64,000 nucleotides of DNA from Atrichornis clamosus (lineage: Eukaryota; Chordata; Aves; Passeriformes; Menuridae). The position numbers and the translations under genes are program-made. Each line of letters starts with the position of its first letter. Within the stretch, counting starts at the first letter, position 1. Positions 1 through 12,727 of this stretch are shown piece after piece. A model generated the notes under the pieces. The model was not told the DNA's origin and made no database searches. It worked only from the letters and a program-made list of their open reading frames with translations. The stretch spans positions 310,001 through 374,000 of the forward strand of contig WBMZ01010262.1 in NCBI GenBank assembly GCA_013400975.1, written 5' to 3'.

Positions 1-1886
1 TTTGCACCTGAATTATTGCCAGTTAATGCAATAATTTTTTTGTTCAGTAAACATCAGCTCAAGGAGCAAAAAACCAGGAGTGCTATGAGAAAGTGAAAGA
101 GTGGGGGAATGCAGCAATTACTAACAAAAAGCCCCAACCTTTTAATCTGAGCATAGAAATATATTTGCAATATAGATCTCTACACTGATAGATTATATAT
201 AAAGTGCCTATAGTTATATATAATAGGGCCAGGCCTCAGAATACAAATCCTTCCTCCTGTTCCCACATTTGAATGCTTCTGCATGTAGCTCTGCTTGCTT
301 CAATAGGAGGATTTGTATTGATCTTCATTTGAAAGGCAATTCTTTTTATAATTGATCATTTTTCATTCCTTTGTAACTCCAGGCTGGCATTTAATAACAA
401 AATCCAGCAGCTGTGGAAGTGCTGAAATGTAAAGGTCAAGGACCAAATGAAGCTTTCGTGAATTGCAGCTCTCACACCACGTTCCTTCCCAAGGTGCTTT
501 TTGAATTAATGAGTTCTGCTGATGCTGAGCAGATGTAAAAAAAGGGACCTGGTTTGTCGTCCGAGCTACACGAAACAAAACATCTTGTTCCACCCGGCTC
601 CAAGTGCCTGCCTGTCCTGGCCATCCTCCGTGCTGGCCTTGGCTTTGCCACCTCACACAACGCACACTCAGCCTGCAAAAAGCAAATGCCAGCTGTAGTG
701 TGAGAAATGTCTCCAGATGGATGAATCAAGGTCTGCAGCAAAAAAAAAATTCTGTTCCTTCCTCTACCTTTGATGGTGAAAGTGTGGGGGATTGATCAAT
801 GAAAACCCCTTCTCTTTTCCAGAGGTACACAAGCATTGAGGCAAGCTGATCCTTCCCTCAATTACAGCCCACTCTGCCTTAAAAGGTATTAATTCATCCA
901 TCTATGCCACTCCTTCAGGAAGGATCCAGGTTCTATCCACAAGGATCAATCAACAGTCTAGACTCATTTTTTTTAAAGTACCTCTTTCCTCTGGGAGGAT
1001 GCATATTGGTAAAAGCAAAAGGAACTCATATTTTTCCAGTATAATATTCAGTTATTTGCACTCTTTGCTCCTTTTTTTTCCTCACCAGAACACACATTTA
1101 TTAAACATAATCATTATTCTGTAACTCTCCTGATATATGCTAGCCAATGATATTTTCTAAGTAAATGTAAACAGTCTCTTAATTCAGCATAACTGCACAA
1201 TATCATATGACTTATTAATGCTGGTGACTACATTCCTCCAATTTTTATAATGATCACATGAAAGCTGTTCTATTAATTTAAAAAATGGAATTGTTTGAAA
1301 TCAAATCTTAGAGATATCATGAATTATGTTTAATGCTGACATAAGACTGATATTATCTGTTTACACCTATTATATAATTGATGATTCACCACAGCATCTA
1401 TGGAATTTGATATAGGAAACCTTGCATGCATTAATGTTTATTCTTTCCTTATATTTCCATTGCCATTATATATTTCTAAAGTATGCTCTCTTTTGCTCTT
1501 AATTGTGGTGGGGCTTTTTCATGGTTTATTTGTTTGGGGTTTTTTCTTTTTAATAATTCCTAGAATTTTAGCATTATGTATATAGAAGACAACTTCCATT
1601 TGGAGATTTAGCTCATGGTCTTTGAGCAATTTTTCCATGACTATTTGTAAATATGAACTCTGTGGTGAATCAAGCATATGACTCATCTAATTAATAGGCA
1701 TAAAGTGTCAAAAAAAAGAACTTAATTCAAAACAGAGAGTCTTTCAAACTGATCTCCTTCTGTACCAGCAATGCCTACAGTAACAGTAACATGAGGCAGC
1801 TGTGAGTTGTTAGAAAGAAGAACAACAAAGGGAAGGGTGGAGGGGGAGTTGTAAACCACAAGCACAAGTCTAGAAATCTTCCCATT

Positions 1887-1903
1887 AAAAAAAAAAAAAA
1901 AAA
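1887..1903. repeat. Poly(A) run, 17 bases
   Basis: An uninterrupted run of A followed by an A/C-rich stretch. It is not attached to any CR1 copy, and no AATAAA lies directly upstream, so a retrocopy tail is not supported. Simple slippage is the likely origin. Confidence 0.9.
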
Positions 1904-2554
1904 CAAAACCCAATACTGGATAGTCTGATATTATTTCCTTTTAGGAAACAATGGATGTTATGCTGAGTACTTTTGGTCATTACAATTTCTGAGGAGTGAA
2001 GTATAAAACGTGATTATACATATCCAGTTTTGCCTCCTGTGCTACTGGTATCTATCCTGCTTCTCTTTATGATTCCTGAAGTACTGTGTGCTCTTATGGT
2101 GCAGCTCAATCAACTCTGGATTGTACCTAATTATTGCTTCTATGGGAAGAAGATTAAAATGAAACATTAATACATTAACTTGCATATGACAAATCTGCAG
2201 ACAGACTAAAGGTTGGTTTAATTTCATTTAAACATAACCATGTATTAATGAGGCATTCAGCCTAAGCAAGTTATCTGGGATGTCTTTACATGGAAGGGAA
2301 GGCAGCTCCTTCAGAAGACACAGTCCAGTCATCACGGGCAATTATCCTGGATTAGGAGATTATTCTGCAGAATGCAGAGGGGCCATAAACAAGGTTAGAT
2401 TTGACCCTTGCATTTGAGACACTTAAGGGTTTGGAGTCAGATTCTGCTCTCCATGATTTTCCTAAGACTATGTAACACCAGAGAATTGTTCTCGTGAGTC
2501 CCCTAACCAGAAGAACATTCCCTGGACATCCGTACGACTCATTTTTTTCCACAG

Positions 2555-2632
2555 CAGACACAGATGATGCATCCATCACACAGGAGAAACTCAATTCAGA
2601 TACCAAAACTGGCATTTCAGTGGACACTACAG
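2555..2632 (+). other. Exon-like segment, weak candidate
   Basis: The segment is preceded by a pyrimidine tract ending TTTTTTTCCACAG and followed by ACAG/GTGATC. It is 78 bases long, a multiple of three. One frame, entered after two bases, is open for 25 codons and reads like ordinary soluble protein sequence (starting DTDDASITQEKLNSD). Read past the proposed donor, the same frame meets a stop after about a dozen codons. The donor is weak at positions +5 and +6. I do not recognise the peptide. AG...GT pairs with one open frame are common by chance in 64 kb, so this is a candidate only. Confidence 0.15.
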
Positions 2633-5208
2633 GTGATCCACAGGGATATTTCACCAAACATCCTTGATCTGCCCAGAGAAATGAAATTCCCCGAGTCATC
2701 CACTCACAGGCCATGGGGTATTGAGCACACAGACCTGTATGCAGCAGGTAGCACCCCACACTTCACGATATTTTGAGAGTGGGTAGAAAATGTCAATGAA
2801 AATTTCCAGTGCCTATATACTGCAGACAAATTTTTGGAAAATTTAGAAGTTTGAAAAAATGTGGAACTTAAACAGAAAAAAACCAAGACTTTTTTTCTTT
2901 TCAATGTTAAGATTATGACTACATATCCTCTATCAAATACTGAAGAAAAATGGAATGTAATTTTTTACCCTTTCCTTTTTCACAGAATCCCCTCCACACC
3001 TGTTCTTTCTTCGCCGACATTACCTATGTCTGTAAGAAAATTCTGGTTTCAAGAACTTCTTCCTGTCTTTATCCCAAAGCTTTCTAAATATGGTAGAAGT
3101 CGCCCCTGTCCACTGACTAAATTCCAAAATTGCTTTTTTACAACACTACTTTTTAGATATACGTTTTATAAGAAAAAAAAAAAAGTGTTACTTGTTTAAG
3201 AAAGCACATTATTCAATTTGAAGAGCAAAACAGCATTCTCATGGTAAGCAATAAAAAAGCACCATGACTTAGTAGATGCATAGTAGGAATTATAGCTGAG
3301 TCTTTCAAGTTTCAGAAGAAAATGTGCAAAAACTGTTGCTTTTGATTATAATAACTCATAGAATTCCATCCCCTTAGATGCAACCATAAAGTAGGATGTG
3401 TTATAAAAAAAACCACAGAAAAACAATGTTCAGTGGGTGAGTTGCTGAAGTGAAGCAGAGGTAGGCTTGGCTCAAGAGAAAAAAAGATTCCATCTGTTCT
3501 TGCACTTCTGAATATCCTCTTGGATACTTAAAATTATATGACACATATATTCTGATCCTGAAAAATTAAGAGATACTTTCCCGACAGTACAGGCAGACCT
3601 GAAGGAAGAACATCAAAAATAATGTTACAGGGCTTTGTTTTCTGCCTTCCTGGATGAAAAAGCCCCCATCAAACAGGGCCTTCACAGAGTCCATACAAAC
3701 GTGTGCTTCCCTGGGGCTGCAGATGATCTGCTTTACCTCTCCCTTCACTTCAATTTTCTAGCCTCATTCTGCTTTTTTTTTTCTTTTCTTCTTTCCTACA
3801 AGCTCAGCCTTCTGCTGACTAATGCAACAGCCTTTCCTTTGTATTTTATTTCACAATCTCCTTCTGTGACTCCACAAGCTCAGCCAGCACTGGTGTTTTC
3901 CTGAGTCAGCCAGTCCTACTGAAAGACATCAGACGGATCCATGTTCCTCTGCCACGTCTCTCTCTCCTCTTTACACCATTTCATCCACGACCTCACTGCC
4001 ATATGAGTGAAAGAGGCCGTGGAAATACCTTAAACTTCTCCTGTTCTGCCCTGAGCTCTGACTGTAGAGATCATCCTGCTTCCCCTCTTCTGTGCCCTCT
4101 GTAAACACATGCCAGTAATGCTCTGTGGCCCTTCTACTTTCAAATCCTATTTCTGTTCAAATGCACTCTGGCCCTATCACAAAAAATTCTCCTGATTCCT
4201 CCTTTGTTCTGCACACAAGACTCACCTATCTTCTGCTGGGATTAAAACTGCTTAATTAATTGCTGTGAGCAAATTCATCACCACCAGCTTTGTTCTATTC
4301 CTCAACACTTCCTGCAGGCAGTAACCATGTCAGGAGTGGCTGCAGTCTCTTTCTAAAGAGAATAGATACGCTACAATTTATTTTAGCAAAGTGTACTTAT
4401 GGAGAGAAAGGAAGTACCCCAACTTTCTTGGCAATGAGCAAATAGCAGTAATAATAAATAAAAAAGAACAAAATTGAAAATGTGGGACTTAAAATGACCC
4501 AAAACATAAAATCGAAGTCTGAACATCCTGAGGTCAATGAAGTTGCAACTTAAGTGTTGCAAGGAAAAAAAACCTCAAAAGACAAAATCATGATGTTGCA
4601 ATTAAGATACTCCACTGATGAACAGATGTCTTCTTGACTTGGGATATGGAACCAGACTTCTGGAACAAAGATAGTGCTGCTAAATTAAACTGCTATTCTG
4701 TCTGATGGGGCTACTTGAGTAGTAAAAAGTTATTAAATGGGACCATCAGCAAAATTCTTCTATACTGTAGCCCAGCTCTTCATAATTAGGCTGATAAAAC
4801 CCCCTTTACTGTGGCTTGCTTAGAGCATGTTCTTTAGAGCAGATTCATTCCTTAGCATCCTGTGATATCTACTGCAATGGGCCTCCAAAGCATTTCTGGT
4901 AATTTCAACTAACATCCCAATTTTCACCACTTTCTAATTTGCTTAATTATCGTTTTAATCCCCACTTCTGCCCTAACATAATTAATATTCTTCAATATTT
5001 GCATATTTTCCTAATGCTCTTGTATTTTTTTGAAACTGCTACAGTGTTTTAAAGGATGGTTGTAGTGCGGCAAAAACTAAAAAACAGTGCGAGTGAAATA
5101 TTTTGTTTGCTTTGAAGAGAAAAGAGATGTATAAATTCATCATTATTTAAAAAGAAAGTACATCTTAGGAGGCACATGTAGATATTCTTCTGCTGCTCTT
5201 CTACACCT

Positions 5209-5263
5209 AAGAAGAAAAGAGAAAGGGAAAGGCACAAAAACGGGGGAAAGGAGAAAAAGACAA
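5209..5263 (+). repeat. Thymine-free purine-rich tract
   Basis: About 55 bases without a single T on the + strand, mostly GAAA/GGGAAA blocks with a few C residues, continuing as GAGAAAG-type sequence to about 5290. It is low-complexity sequence. The complementary strand translates to a Phe/Ser/Leu-rich frame (5049-5375) that should not be taken for a membrane protein. Confidence 0.8.
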
Positions 5264-6481
5264 TAACAAAGAGAAAGAGAAAGTTAAGTGAAATAAATAC
5301 AAAGAAGGTGACTGAAAGTGGAAGGAAAACATGCGAATCTCCAAACATCACTTGGAAAAGCAATATAATCCTCACTCACTTTTGCTGGACTACCCTTACT
5401 CAATTTCTTTATCCTCTTCTGCAGAAAAAAAAATCAAGCTATTCTTGTTTTGGAATATATGTCCTCATAACTTAATATTCCCACCTCAGTTTTGCATGAT
5501 GTTGATTTTAATTTTTTCCCCAGGTCCTCTTGAGAATTGTCAGAAGATATGAGGAAACAGTATCAATCCCTTTATTAAGGTCATTTAACAACCCTCATGA
5601 TATTCATTTCCCCAGCTGTTTTCTTAATAACTCTAATACTTTTATCATTTGCAAGGGTACTTTGAAATTTATCCAAGAGTTTGCAGCCATCAAGATGTCC
5701 TCAAGCTAACCTGTCTGTACTTGGCCAAATTATAAGTTTCAGAAAATCATTATTTGTGTCCTTTGCTGCAAGAGCTTGCCAGAAGCATGCTGCTAAAACC
5801 CTTCAAATTTATCATAAGGATCATAATTTTCTACAGCCTTGATCTGATTAGATTTTGTTTGTCAAAATACTTACTGGTGGCTCAAAACTAAACAAACTGG
5901 AAACAGAAACATATTTCTACTACAAAAGTAGTGTCTCATGCAACCCAGTGATGCTCTAAGAATTGTGCAGAACTGGAATTCCCACTTCAGAAAAAAAATA
6001 AACCCTGGAGGCACAGAAAAGAACAATTTTGAACAATTATCACATTTGTCACTATGTAGAAATGTCACAGCTTTTAGGAAACCTCAAGCTGCAACTCAAT
6101 TATCAAATATTTTCAGTCTCCATCAGATATCTGGAGTACCCTCATGATGAGCAAACACTGCAGAAGTTAACTGGTATCCAAATTTAGGCAAAACTGAATT
6201 TTTTGAGCTCAACACTACGTAGCCATGTAAAAAAAGGTTATACTGGGAAAATTCCCATCAGCTTGGGTTATCCTCTCTTCAGCGAGCTTGGCCACACTGC
6301 AGAGCAAAGCAGAGAGAGATCCTGAAGTCGTTTCCCTCAGATCCTCCAATGTCAGGGTAACTCACACTCACACACAAGACAATTCTCAAAGCAGCTGTGA
6401 GGAGTAAAGGAGCTCAGACTGAGCACTAAGGAAAGGCTGCACACCTGGACAAGAACCACATAAAACAACTTCAGGCAAATG

Positions 6482-6519
6482 ATTTAGCACCAAAACTAAA
6501 ATTATTTAGCACCAAAACT
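6482..6519 (+). repeat. Short direct repeat, 22-base period
   Basis: The 16-base word ATTTAGCACCAAAACT occurs at 6482-6497 and again at 6504-6519. A related word, TTTAGCACCAAA, reappears alone near 8467. It looks like a small local duplication. Confidence 0.8.
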
Positions 6520-7723
6520 GAGGACAGGACCCTGAAGCTCACCCACAAGGGTTGTATATTTCTTTTCCTGCTGACTATCCCTGTTCCCAACTGTAGCTTT
6601 CGACTCTTATAATTAAGAAAATAAGCCTAAAGAAGGAACATCATTCATTATATAACATGGATTTATCTCAGAACATAAGTCACTGATCAGTGGTTATAAT
6701 CAAAGGCTTAAATAATTTTAATTAAAAGACAAGTTATGCTGAAGCCATTCTCTGTCATTTAACCTGGGAGCTGAAACTCACCCCTTACCTTCAGCCATTC
6801 ACTTCAGAGTTTTCTAGGTTAAATTTCTGAGGGTCCTCCCTGTTCCCCTCTCCCCATTTCATCTTTTAACATATATATTTTTCACAACCCGATCTTTCTG
6901 TGTAAACTTTGGTAATGTAAAGGAGTGAAATAACCTCCAGAGATCTTTCTAGCTTATATTTTATAATGATTGAATTAATGAATGGTATTTGTTTAACATG
7001 ATCATGCAAAAAATTATGTTTTGAATTCATAAAAGCAGAACTATTTGATCATTGAAAATTAAAGATTTTTGGTTTACTGTCTTTGGTATATATTATTTCA
7101 GCTTAACTAGGCAGCTTTAAAGAGAAAAAAATTAAATGCAATTGCAGACACCATAAAACAGAGAAGAGAACTGAGAAAACTGCCATTAAACTACTGAACT
7201 CACCTAAAATATAAAACAGACAGACAACATTATTATTTTATGTCAAAGATATGATGTGTAAAATACAGCATTAAAAGTAAAAATAGGACATTAAAGATTT
7301 GCATCAATTTATCTAAGGAGGAAGCTATACCAGCTTAATACCAGCCTTTCTGTTAGGAAAACAGAAATACAACAAAACCTCCACAAAAAAGCCCAGTCCA
7401 TTTCTGCTCAGCAGCTACATGGAGAGGAGATGGATGATTTATAAACCAGAAATCCAACTCAGTGGAAGGAGTTTTCACAGAGCAAGTTAAACTTTACAAA
7501 TTACTGTTTGGTCAATTCTCTCTCCTGCAGTGTACGATTTTTCAGCACCGTACCTTTTTTCACATCCTTCCTCCCACATAAGAAATCAGCAATATTTTCT
7601 GGTATTTTCCAAGGACAACAGATGCAATATTTACACTGCTTTTTAATAATGCTGAAAAATACCTTTAGCAGTAAATACTCAGCTTTGCTGCCACTTATTT
7701 TTCCTATTTTTATATTTTTGTAC

Positions 7724-7775
7724 CATATATATCTATAGCTATACCTATATAGATAGATAAAGATATCTACATCTA
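7724..7775. repeat. TA/GATA-rich imperfect microsatellite
   Basis: The tract is made of interrupted TATATC, CTATAG and AGATAGATA units. It is too degenerate for a single clean repeat unit and is probably a decayed (TATC)n/(TA)n array. Confidence 0.7.
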
Positions 7776-8610
7776 TTTAAAGAAGCTATCAATTTCCTCA
7801 CATGAACTTACACGCATATTTACATACATCTATGTTTAAATACCTATTGAAAGGTAACAACTGAACTTTCAAATGTCTCACTTATCATAAAATGCAGACA
7901 CTTAAGAAAACACTATTATTTTACTAACATATTAAAGCATCTTAAATTTTGGCACAATATCATCACCTGTGTAAATCCTATGGATTGCAAAGCTTTTCAT
8001 ACAGCCCCTCAATCAGTTTGATCTTGGATGCAAATTTTCGTAGACTGTCACCCCCTCAGTACAATTGATTATGCAAAATGAAACAAAATTACACATTTTA
8101 AATGATGCTTTTCAGCTGCAGCTCTGAGCCAGTTCTCACCACAAGTAAGACAGGTCAGTTGTTAAATCTATGATCCTCATCAGCCCATAGAAACTGTTAT
8201 TTTTCTTAGCAACTGGAGAACTTACTTTTCTTTTTTTCCCCTAAACTTAAGCTACTGATCTTTTAAAACTATGGAATCTTTGAAGAGCTTGAATTCCATG
8301 GACGCATTACACTTCCTAACAGTTCACAAAGTGCTGGACAACTGCTGTGATGAAGGAACATGAAAAAATCTTATGGATATGGATTTTTCTTAAGATAAAG
8401 GACACTAACTTCATAACAAAGCTTGGTTAAGTGAAACATGAATACACAGGGCTGCTGTGAGAATGTTTAGCACCAAACTTTGTACGAAGGGTTAAGAGTC
8501 TCTAATGATTACAGTAAAGAGTCTTATGTTGTAAAACCTGGAAGATTCTTGTGAGGGAAAAAGGCACAAAATGGGGTAAAAGCATGATAATTTCTATTAT
8601 GTGTGTGTGT

Positions 8611-9039
8611 CCAGAGAAGGGATCAGGGCTGGGCAAGGGTCTGGAGCACCAGGAGCAGCTGGGGGGGCTCAGCCTGGGAAAAGAATGGCTGAAGGCAGGA
8701 GTTACCAATTTCTACAAGTCCCTGACACGAGGGGGCAGCCAGGTGGGAGTCGGGCTCTGCCCCCAGGGAACAAGGGACAGGACAAGGGGAAATGGCCTCA
8801 GGTTGTGCCAGGGGAGGTTCAGGTTGGATATTGGGGAAAATTTCTTCCTGGAAAAGGTTGTCCAGCCTGGTACAGCTGCCCAGGGCAGTGGTGGAGTCTC
8901 CATCCCTGGAGGGGTTTAAAAGCCACGCGGATGAGGCACTTGGGGACAGGGGTCAGTGGTGGCCTTGGCAGTGCTGGGGGAATGGTTGGACTCGATGATC
9001 TGAAAGGTCTTTTCCAACCTTAATGATTCTGTGGTTCTA
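8611..9039 (+). mobile_element. CR1 LINE, 5'-truncated copy with intact 3' end
   Basis: This is a sense-strand CR1 tail. It begins at CCAGAGAAGGG, continues through GTCTGGAGCACC and the 'GGACAGGACAAGGGGAAATGG' block, then the 'TTCTTCCTGG' and 'CCATCCCTGGAGGGGTTTAAAA' blocks, and ends with GGTTGGACTCGATGATCT, CTTTTCCAACCTTAATG and ATTCTGTGGTTCTA, the expected CR1 3' terminus. It holds the last roughly 430 bases of an element of several kilobases, so the endonuclease and most of the reverse-transcriptase region are absent. Overlapping open frames here are CR1 3' sequence in various frames, not host genes. It differs in wording from the 10571 and 12050 copies, so it is probably another CR1 subfamily. 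Confidence 0.93.
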
Positions 9040-10570
9040 AGAAAAGTATCAAATCATTAATAAATGCTATGATGACAGCAACAAATGGCAACCATTAAGA
9101 CGACTACACATTTATCTTCTGTTCTGTTTCTGTTTTAAAAGCCCCTTCTCATTTACTACCAAAGAGCCTTTGTAAGATATTTCCTAGGAAGTTCTGCTTA
9201 TTGCAGTAGTTGCCCTTCAGCTGCAGAGTACCAGAAGAAAGGAAAAGTTAAGTGGAGGAATTAAGCACAAGAAGCATTTGACTAAAGAAAAGATAAAGTA
9301 TTCTTGGCAAGAAGAGGGGTGGTAAAAGTTGATTCTTTCTTTCTTTCCCTGAAGGGAAAGCACAAAACGGTAATTCTGCAAAGCATCAGTTTGAATGTGA
9401 CCCTGTGAATGAGAAAGTTATTCAGAGTTTTGGGATTTGTTTTTTTTTTTTTAAAGAGCACTACAGATTTTATATGTAGTTCAACCTAAAGTTGGGAGTG
9501 TAATGGAAATCCCTTTTGGGTTGAGAAGTTACTGGATGTTTCAATGAACAAGGCATTAGACACAGTAAAATAACTTGGGCTATATTACTGTAGACTTCTA
9601 TGACTTTGAGTAAAGTAACAGACAGTACTTAGTTTGCCTATCTGCAAAATTCAAAAGTGATACTTTTTATTCTTTGTCATGTATTTTGACATTTCTAGAT
9701 AAAAGGCATAAAGACAGATAAGTAATATTAAACTCTTTATTTGTGATGAATGCAATTATCTTCATCCATATGCTTTCTATGGCTTTTTTTTTTTAAATGA
9801 GTAGTTATAGGAAGTTTCAAAATCCAACTTTATATTATGCTAAGTGATATTATTTTAGAAAAAGAAAGAATAAAAGATCATTACACTTGACAGATCCAAA
9901 GGATAATTCATCCCATCACAAATAGGTGTCTTAAATCATTTATGACTTTTTTTTCTCTGTGTATCTCTCCACTGACTATAGAAGGATGATTATCTTACAT
10001 TATGTGCAGAACTTTTCACAGCTGCAGGAACCCTATAAACACAGAAAAACAGAATTTGGGATGTAACCTCACAGCTTTGGGGATGTAAGCTATAGAACTG
10101 CACTGTTTGTATGCAATTTTGAATCTAAACACATTAAAAACCAGAAGTGTGAATCGTATTTACATGTCCACAGTCATTAATGTGATGATAGGGGCAGGTG
10201 AATTTTACTGTTGATGCTACAAAACCGTATTTTTAATTGGAGGGGCATAAAACTAGAGATTACAAGGTAGAGTCTTGACCTGTGTATTTTAAGAGTTTAT
10301 TGCCAATATTTTATTTTGGCTATGGGTTATTGCTCTTAGTTGTCTGGTGGATCTACTGATCACTGTGCCACTGATCAAGGGATTTCCTTGGAATCAGTGT
10401 GACAGTTAATTACCAGGGCAACAGAAATGAGTCTGATATAATTAGTTGTAAGGGAATCTAACACTGTCTTAAAAATTTCCATTGCTTTATGTTAATTAAG
10501 TTTAAAAAATTCCAACAGAAACATTCCATTTTTCTCTTTTTATATATAGCATTAGGACTTCCCTCTAGCA
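9040..10570. other. Unique AT-rich sequence between CR1 copies
   Basis: No gene, RNA or known repeat is recognised. Short T runs occur near 9441 and 9786. Nothing else stands out. Confidence 0.65.
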
Positions 10571-10900
10571 CCTTCCAGTGCCTAAAGGGGCTCCAGGAGC
10601 GCTGGAGAAGGACTTTGGACAAGGGCTGGAGTGACAGGACACAGGGCATGGCTTCCCACTGCCAGAGGGCAGGGTTAGGTGGGATATTGGGAAGGAATTC
10701 TTTCCTGTGAGGGTGGTGAGGAAGTGGACCAGGTTGCCCAGAGAAGCTGTGGCTGCCCCATCCCTGGAGGTGTCCAAGGCCAGGTTGGAAGGGGCTTGGA
10801 TTAACCTGGGATAGTGGGAGGTGTCCCTACCCACAGGAGGGGGTGGAATGAGATGGGTTTTAAGGTCCTTTACAACCCAAACTATTCTGGGATTCTGTGA
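10571..10900 (+). mobile_element. CR1 LINE 3' fragment
   Basis: A sense CR1 tail. It opens at CCTTCCAGTGCCTAAAGGGG and includes GGATATTGGGAAGGAATTC, GTTGCCCAGAGAAGCTGTGG and CCATCCCTGGAGGTGTCCAA, followed by GTGTCCCTACCCACAGGAG. It finishes with the CAACCCAAACTATTCTGGGATTCTGTGA-type terminus. It is truncated at the 5' side and not capable of transposing. The overlapping minus-strand frame (10565-10834) is an antisense shadow. Confidence 0.93.
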
Positions 10901-12049
10901 CTTCTCTTTAACACTTTAAAATCCCAAAGAATCCAGCTGCATACAGGTCAGTACTTATATGAAGTTTCTCACTGTTCAGTCCTAACCCACTTCAGAAAAA
11001 AATAACAAGTGTTAAAGAGAACTATCTGGATGTAAAACCTACATTAATATATGCATATAGACTCCTTCATAAATAAACCATACTGTTCCACTCGTTTACA
11101 AATATACATAATTGCCCATGCTTAGAGTTATCTTCCCTTTCGAGCTGAAAAGCTGATATAAATAGTTTTCTCTGTACAGTTCAGCTACTCAAAATAAGAA
11201 AGACATTTTAATATTGCAAAAGTAGCTAAAGCCAATATTTGTTCCGCAGCAATAGCATATGTTGTTTTCTTCTCTACAATATTTTGAACTGTTATAGAGA
11301 CATCGCTATATTAAACCTAATGGATTTCAAATTAATTCAGCATTTATATTCTGATCATATTTTCTATCATATTTCTGAGAGGATGCATTTGGCTGATAAT
11401 AACAGGCTACGGGAAACAATACTGATTATTTGGAATTAAAATGGGTAAGTTGAAACTATTTTATGCTGGAAGGAGCCTGTTGATGCCTTAATTTGCTACA
11501 CGCAGTCAAACAAGTCCTTGATGCAAGGACCAAGCAGGTGACAAGTCAAGGCTAAGTGCAGCAGCACTGGGTGTTTGACCTTCCCAGTGCCCACCAGAAG
11601 GGTCACAACTCCTCGTGCCTCTCGCTGCTCCCCAGGGCGGTACTGCCAAAGGGGTCAACGCAACTGCTGCGAGAGCTGAAACCCTGCTCCTGCACCAGTA
11701 CCATGGTGTGAAGGTCCTGACTTCCTCCTCCCTTCCCTTCCCATCTCTGCACAGCACCCAGGAAAACTCTGGGAACTTCTGTCTCCTATTTATAGTTATA
11801 CCACTGCCAAGAGAGTAACAGCAAATAGCCCCATCTGAGAGCTGCAGGGCAACCCAGTCTCATGAGCAGAGACAATCAAGAAAGTGCAAGGGACACAATC
11901 AGACACAGCTAAATGATGCAATCACACAGTAAATGTAAGAAATGCCATATACCAGTATGGCAGATATCTCTTTATGTGCATGTAATGAATGCATTGATCT
12001 GCAACATTAATAAATTGGCAATGTGAGCTTTTAGCCCAGAAACCTCCCC
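10901..12049. other. Unique sequence with a GC-richer patch
   Basis: Mostly AT-rich and featureless. The part from about 11495 to 11765 is richer in GC and CpG (for example CTCGTGCCTCTCGCTGC and CAACGCAACTGCTGCGAG) than its surroundings. I cannot match that patch to CR1 or to a gene. It may be an old unrecognised repeat or a small unmethylated element. Confidence 0.55.
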
Positions 12050-12635
12050 ACGTCCTGGGCTGATCCCCCAGTGTGGGCAGCAGGGGAGGGGGGGTTCTGC
12101 CCCTCTGCCCCCTCAGCTGAGACCCCACCTGCAGAGCTGCTCCAGCCCTGGGGCCAACAGCAGAAGGACGTGGAGCTGCTGGAGAGAGTCCAGAGGAGGC
12201 CACGGAGATGCACCCAGGGCTGGAGCCCCTCTGCTCTGGAGCCAGGCTGGGAGAGCTGGGGGTGTTCACCTGGAGAAGAAGAGGCTCCGGAGAGACCTTC
12301 CAGCCCCTTTCAGCGCCTGAAGGGACTCCAGGAGAGCTGGCAAGGGACCTGGGACAAGGGATGGAGGGACAGGACACGAGGGTATGGCTTCTACTGCCAG
12401 AGGACAGGGTCAGATGGGATACTGGGAAGAAATTGTTCCCTGTGAGGGTGGGGAGGCCCTGGCACAGGTTGCCCAGAGAAGCTGTGGCTGCCCCATCCCT
12501 CAAAGTGTCCAAGGTCAGGCTGGACAGGGCTTGGAGCGACCTGGGACAGTGGAAGGTGTCCCTGCCCACGGGTTGGAACGAGATGGTCTTTAAGATCCCT
12601 TTCACCACAACCCATTCGAATTCTATCATTCTCTG
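12050..12635 (+). mobile_element. CR1 LINE, longest well-preserved 3' copy on + strand
   Basis: A sense CR1 copy beginning in the segment that precedes the GAGACCCCACCTGCAGAGC block (TTCTGCCCCTCTGCC is visible upstream of it). It continues through GGACGTGGAGCTGCTGGAG, GAGACCTTCCAGCCCCTTTC, GTTGCCCAGAGAAGCTGTGG and GTGTCCCTGCCCACGGGTTGG, and ends near ATTCGAATTCTATCATTCT. The encoded portion corresponds to the very end of ORF2 plus the 3' UTR. The same CR1 segment is present in reverse at 16782-17336, and the two agree closely by eye over almost their whole length. A 245-codon minus-strand frame (11922-12659) is only its antisense shadow. Confidence 0.95.
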
Positions 12636-12727
12636 CATATGCAGAAATAATTTTTCCATGCCATTTCAGGTACAGCCTAAGCAGGCTGAGTTCACTGCAA
12701 TAACCACCCCTCAGCCCCCCAGCTGAT

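Larger units (their letters stand above)
1..8610. other. Unique AT-rich non-coding sequence, no gene recognised
   Basis: No recognisable exon series, RNA gene or CpG island is visible, and no CR1 copy interrupts this stretch. The longest open frame is about 135 codons on the minus strand (2352-2759) and resembles no family I know. Local features are an A17 run (1887-1903), an exon-like segment (2555-2632), a thymine-free purine-rich tract (5209-5263), a short direct repeat (6482-6519) and a TA/GATA-rich patch (7724-7775). The most likely reading is intron or intergenic DNA. Distal regulatory elements cannot be excluded without cross-species alignment. Confidence 0.65.

Noticed and set aside
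5049..5375. Hydrophobic 108-codon minus-strand frame resembling a membrane protein
   Set aside because: It is the complement of a purine-rich low-complexity tract, which gives Phe/Ser/Leu runs.
8551..9023. Overlapping + strand frames of 122 and 140 codons
   Set aside because: They run through the CR1 3' region; no host protein similarity is recognised.
11922..12659. 245-codon minus-strand open frame
   Set aside because: It is antisense to the CR1 copy at 12050-12635; the GC-rich CR1 3' region often lacks stops on the opposite strand.
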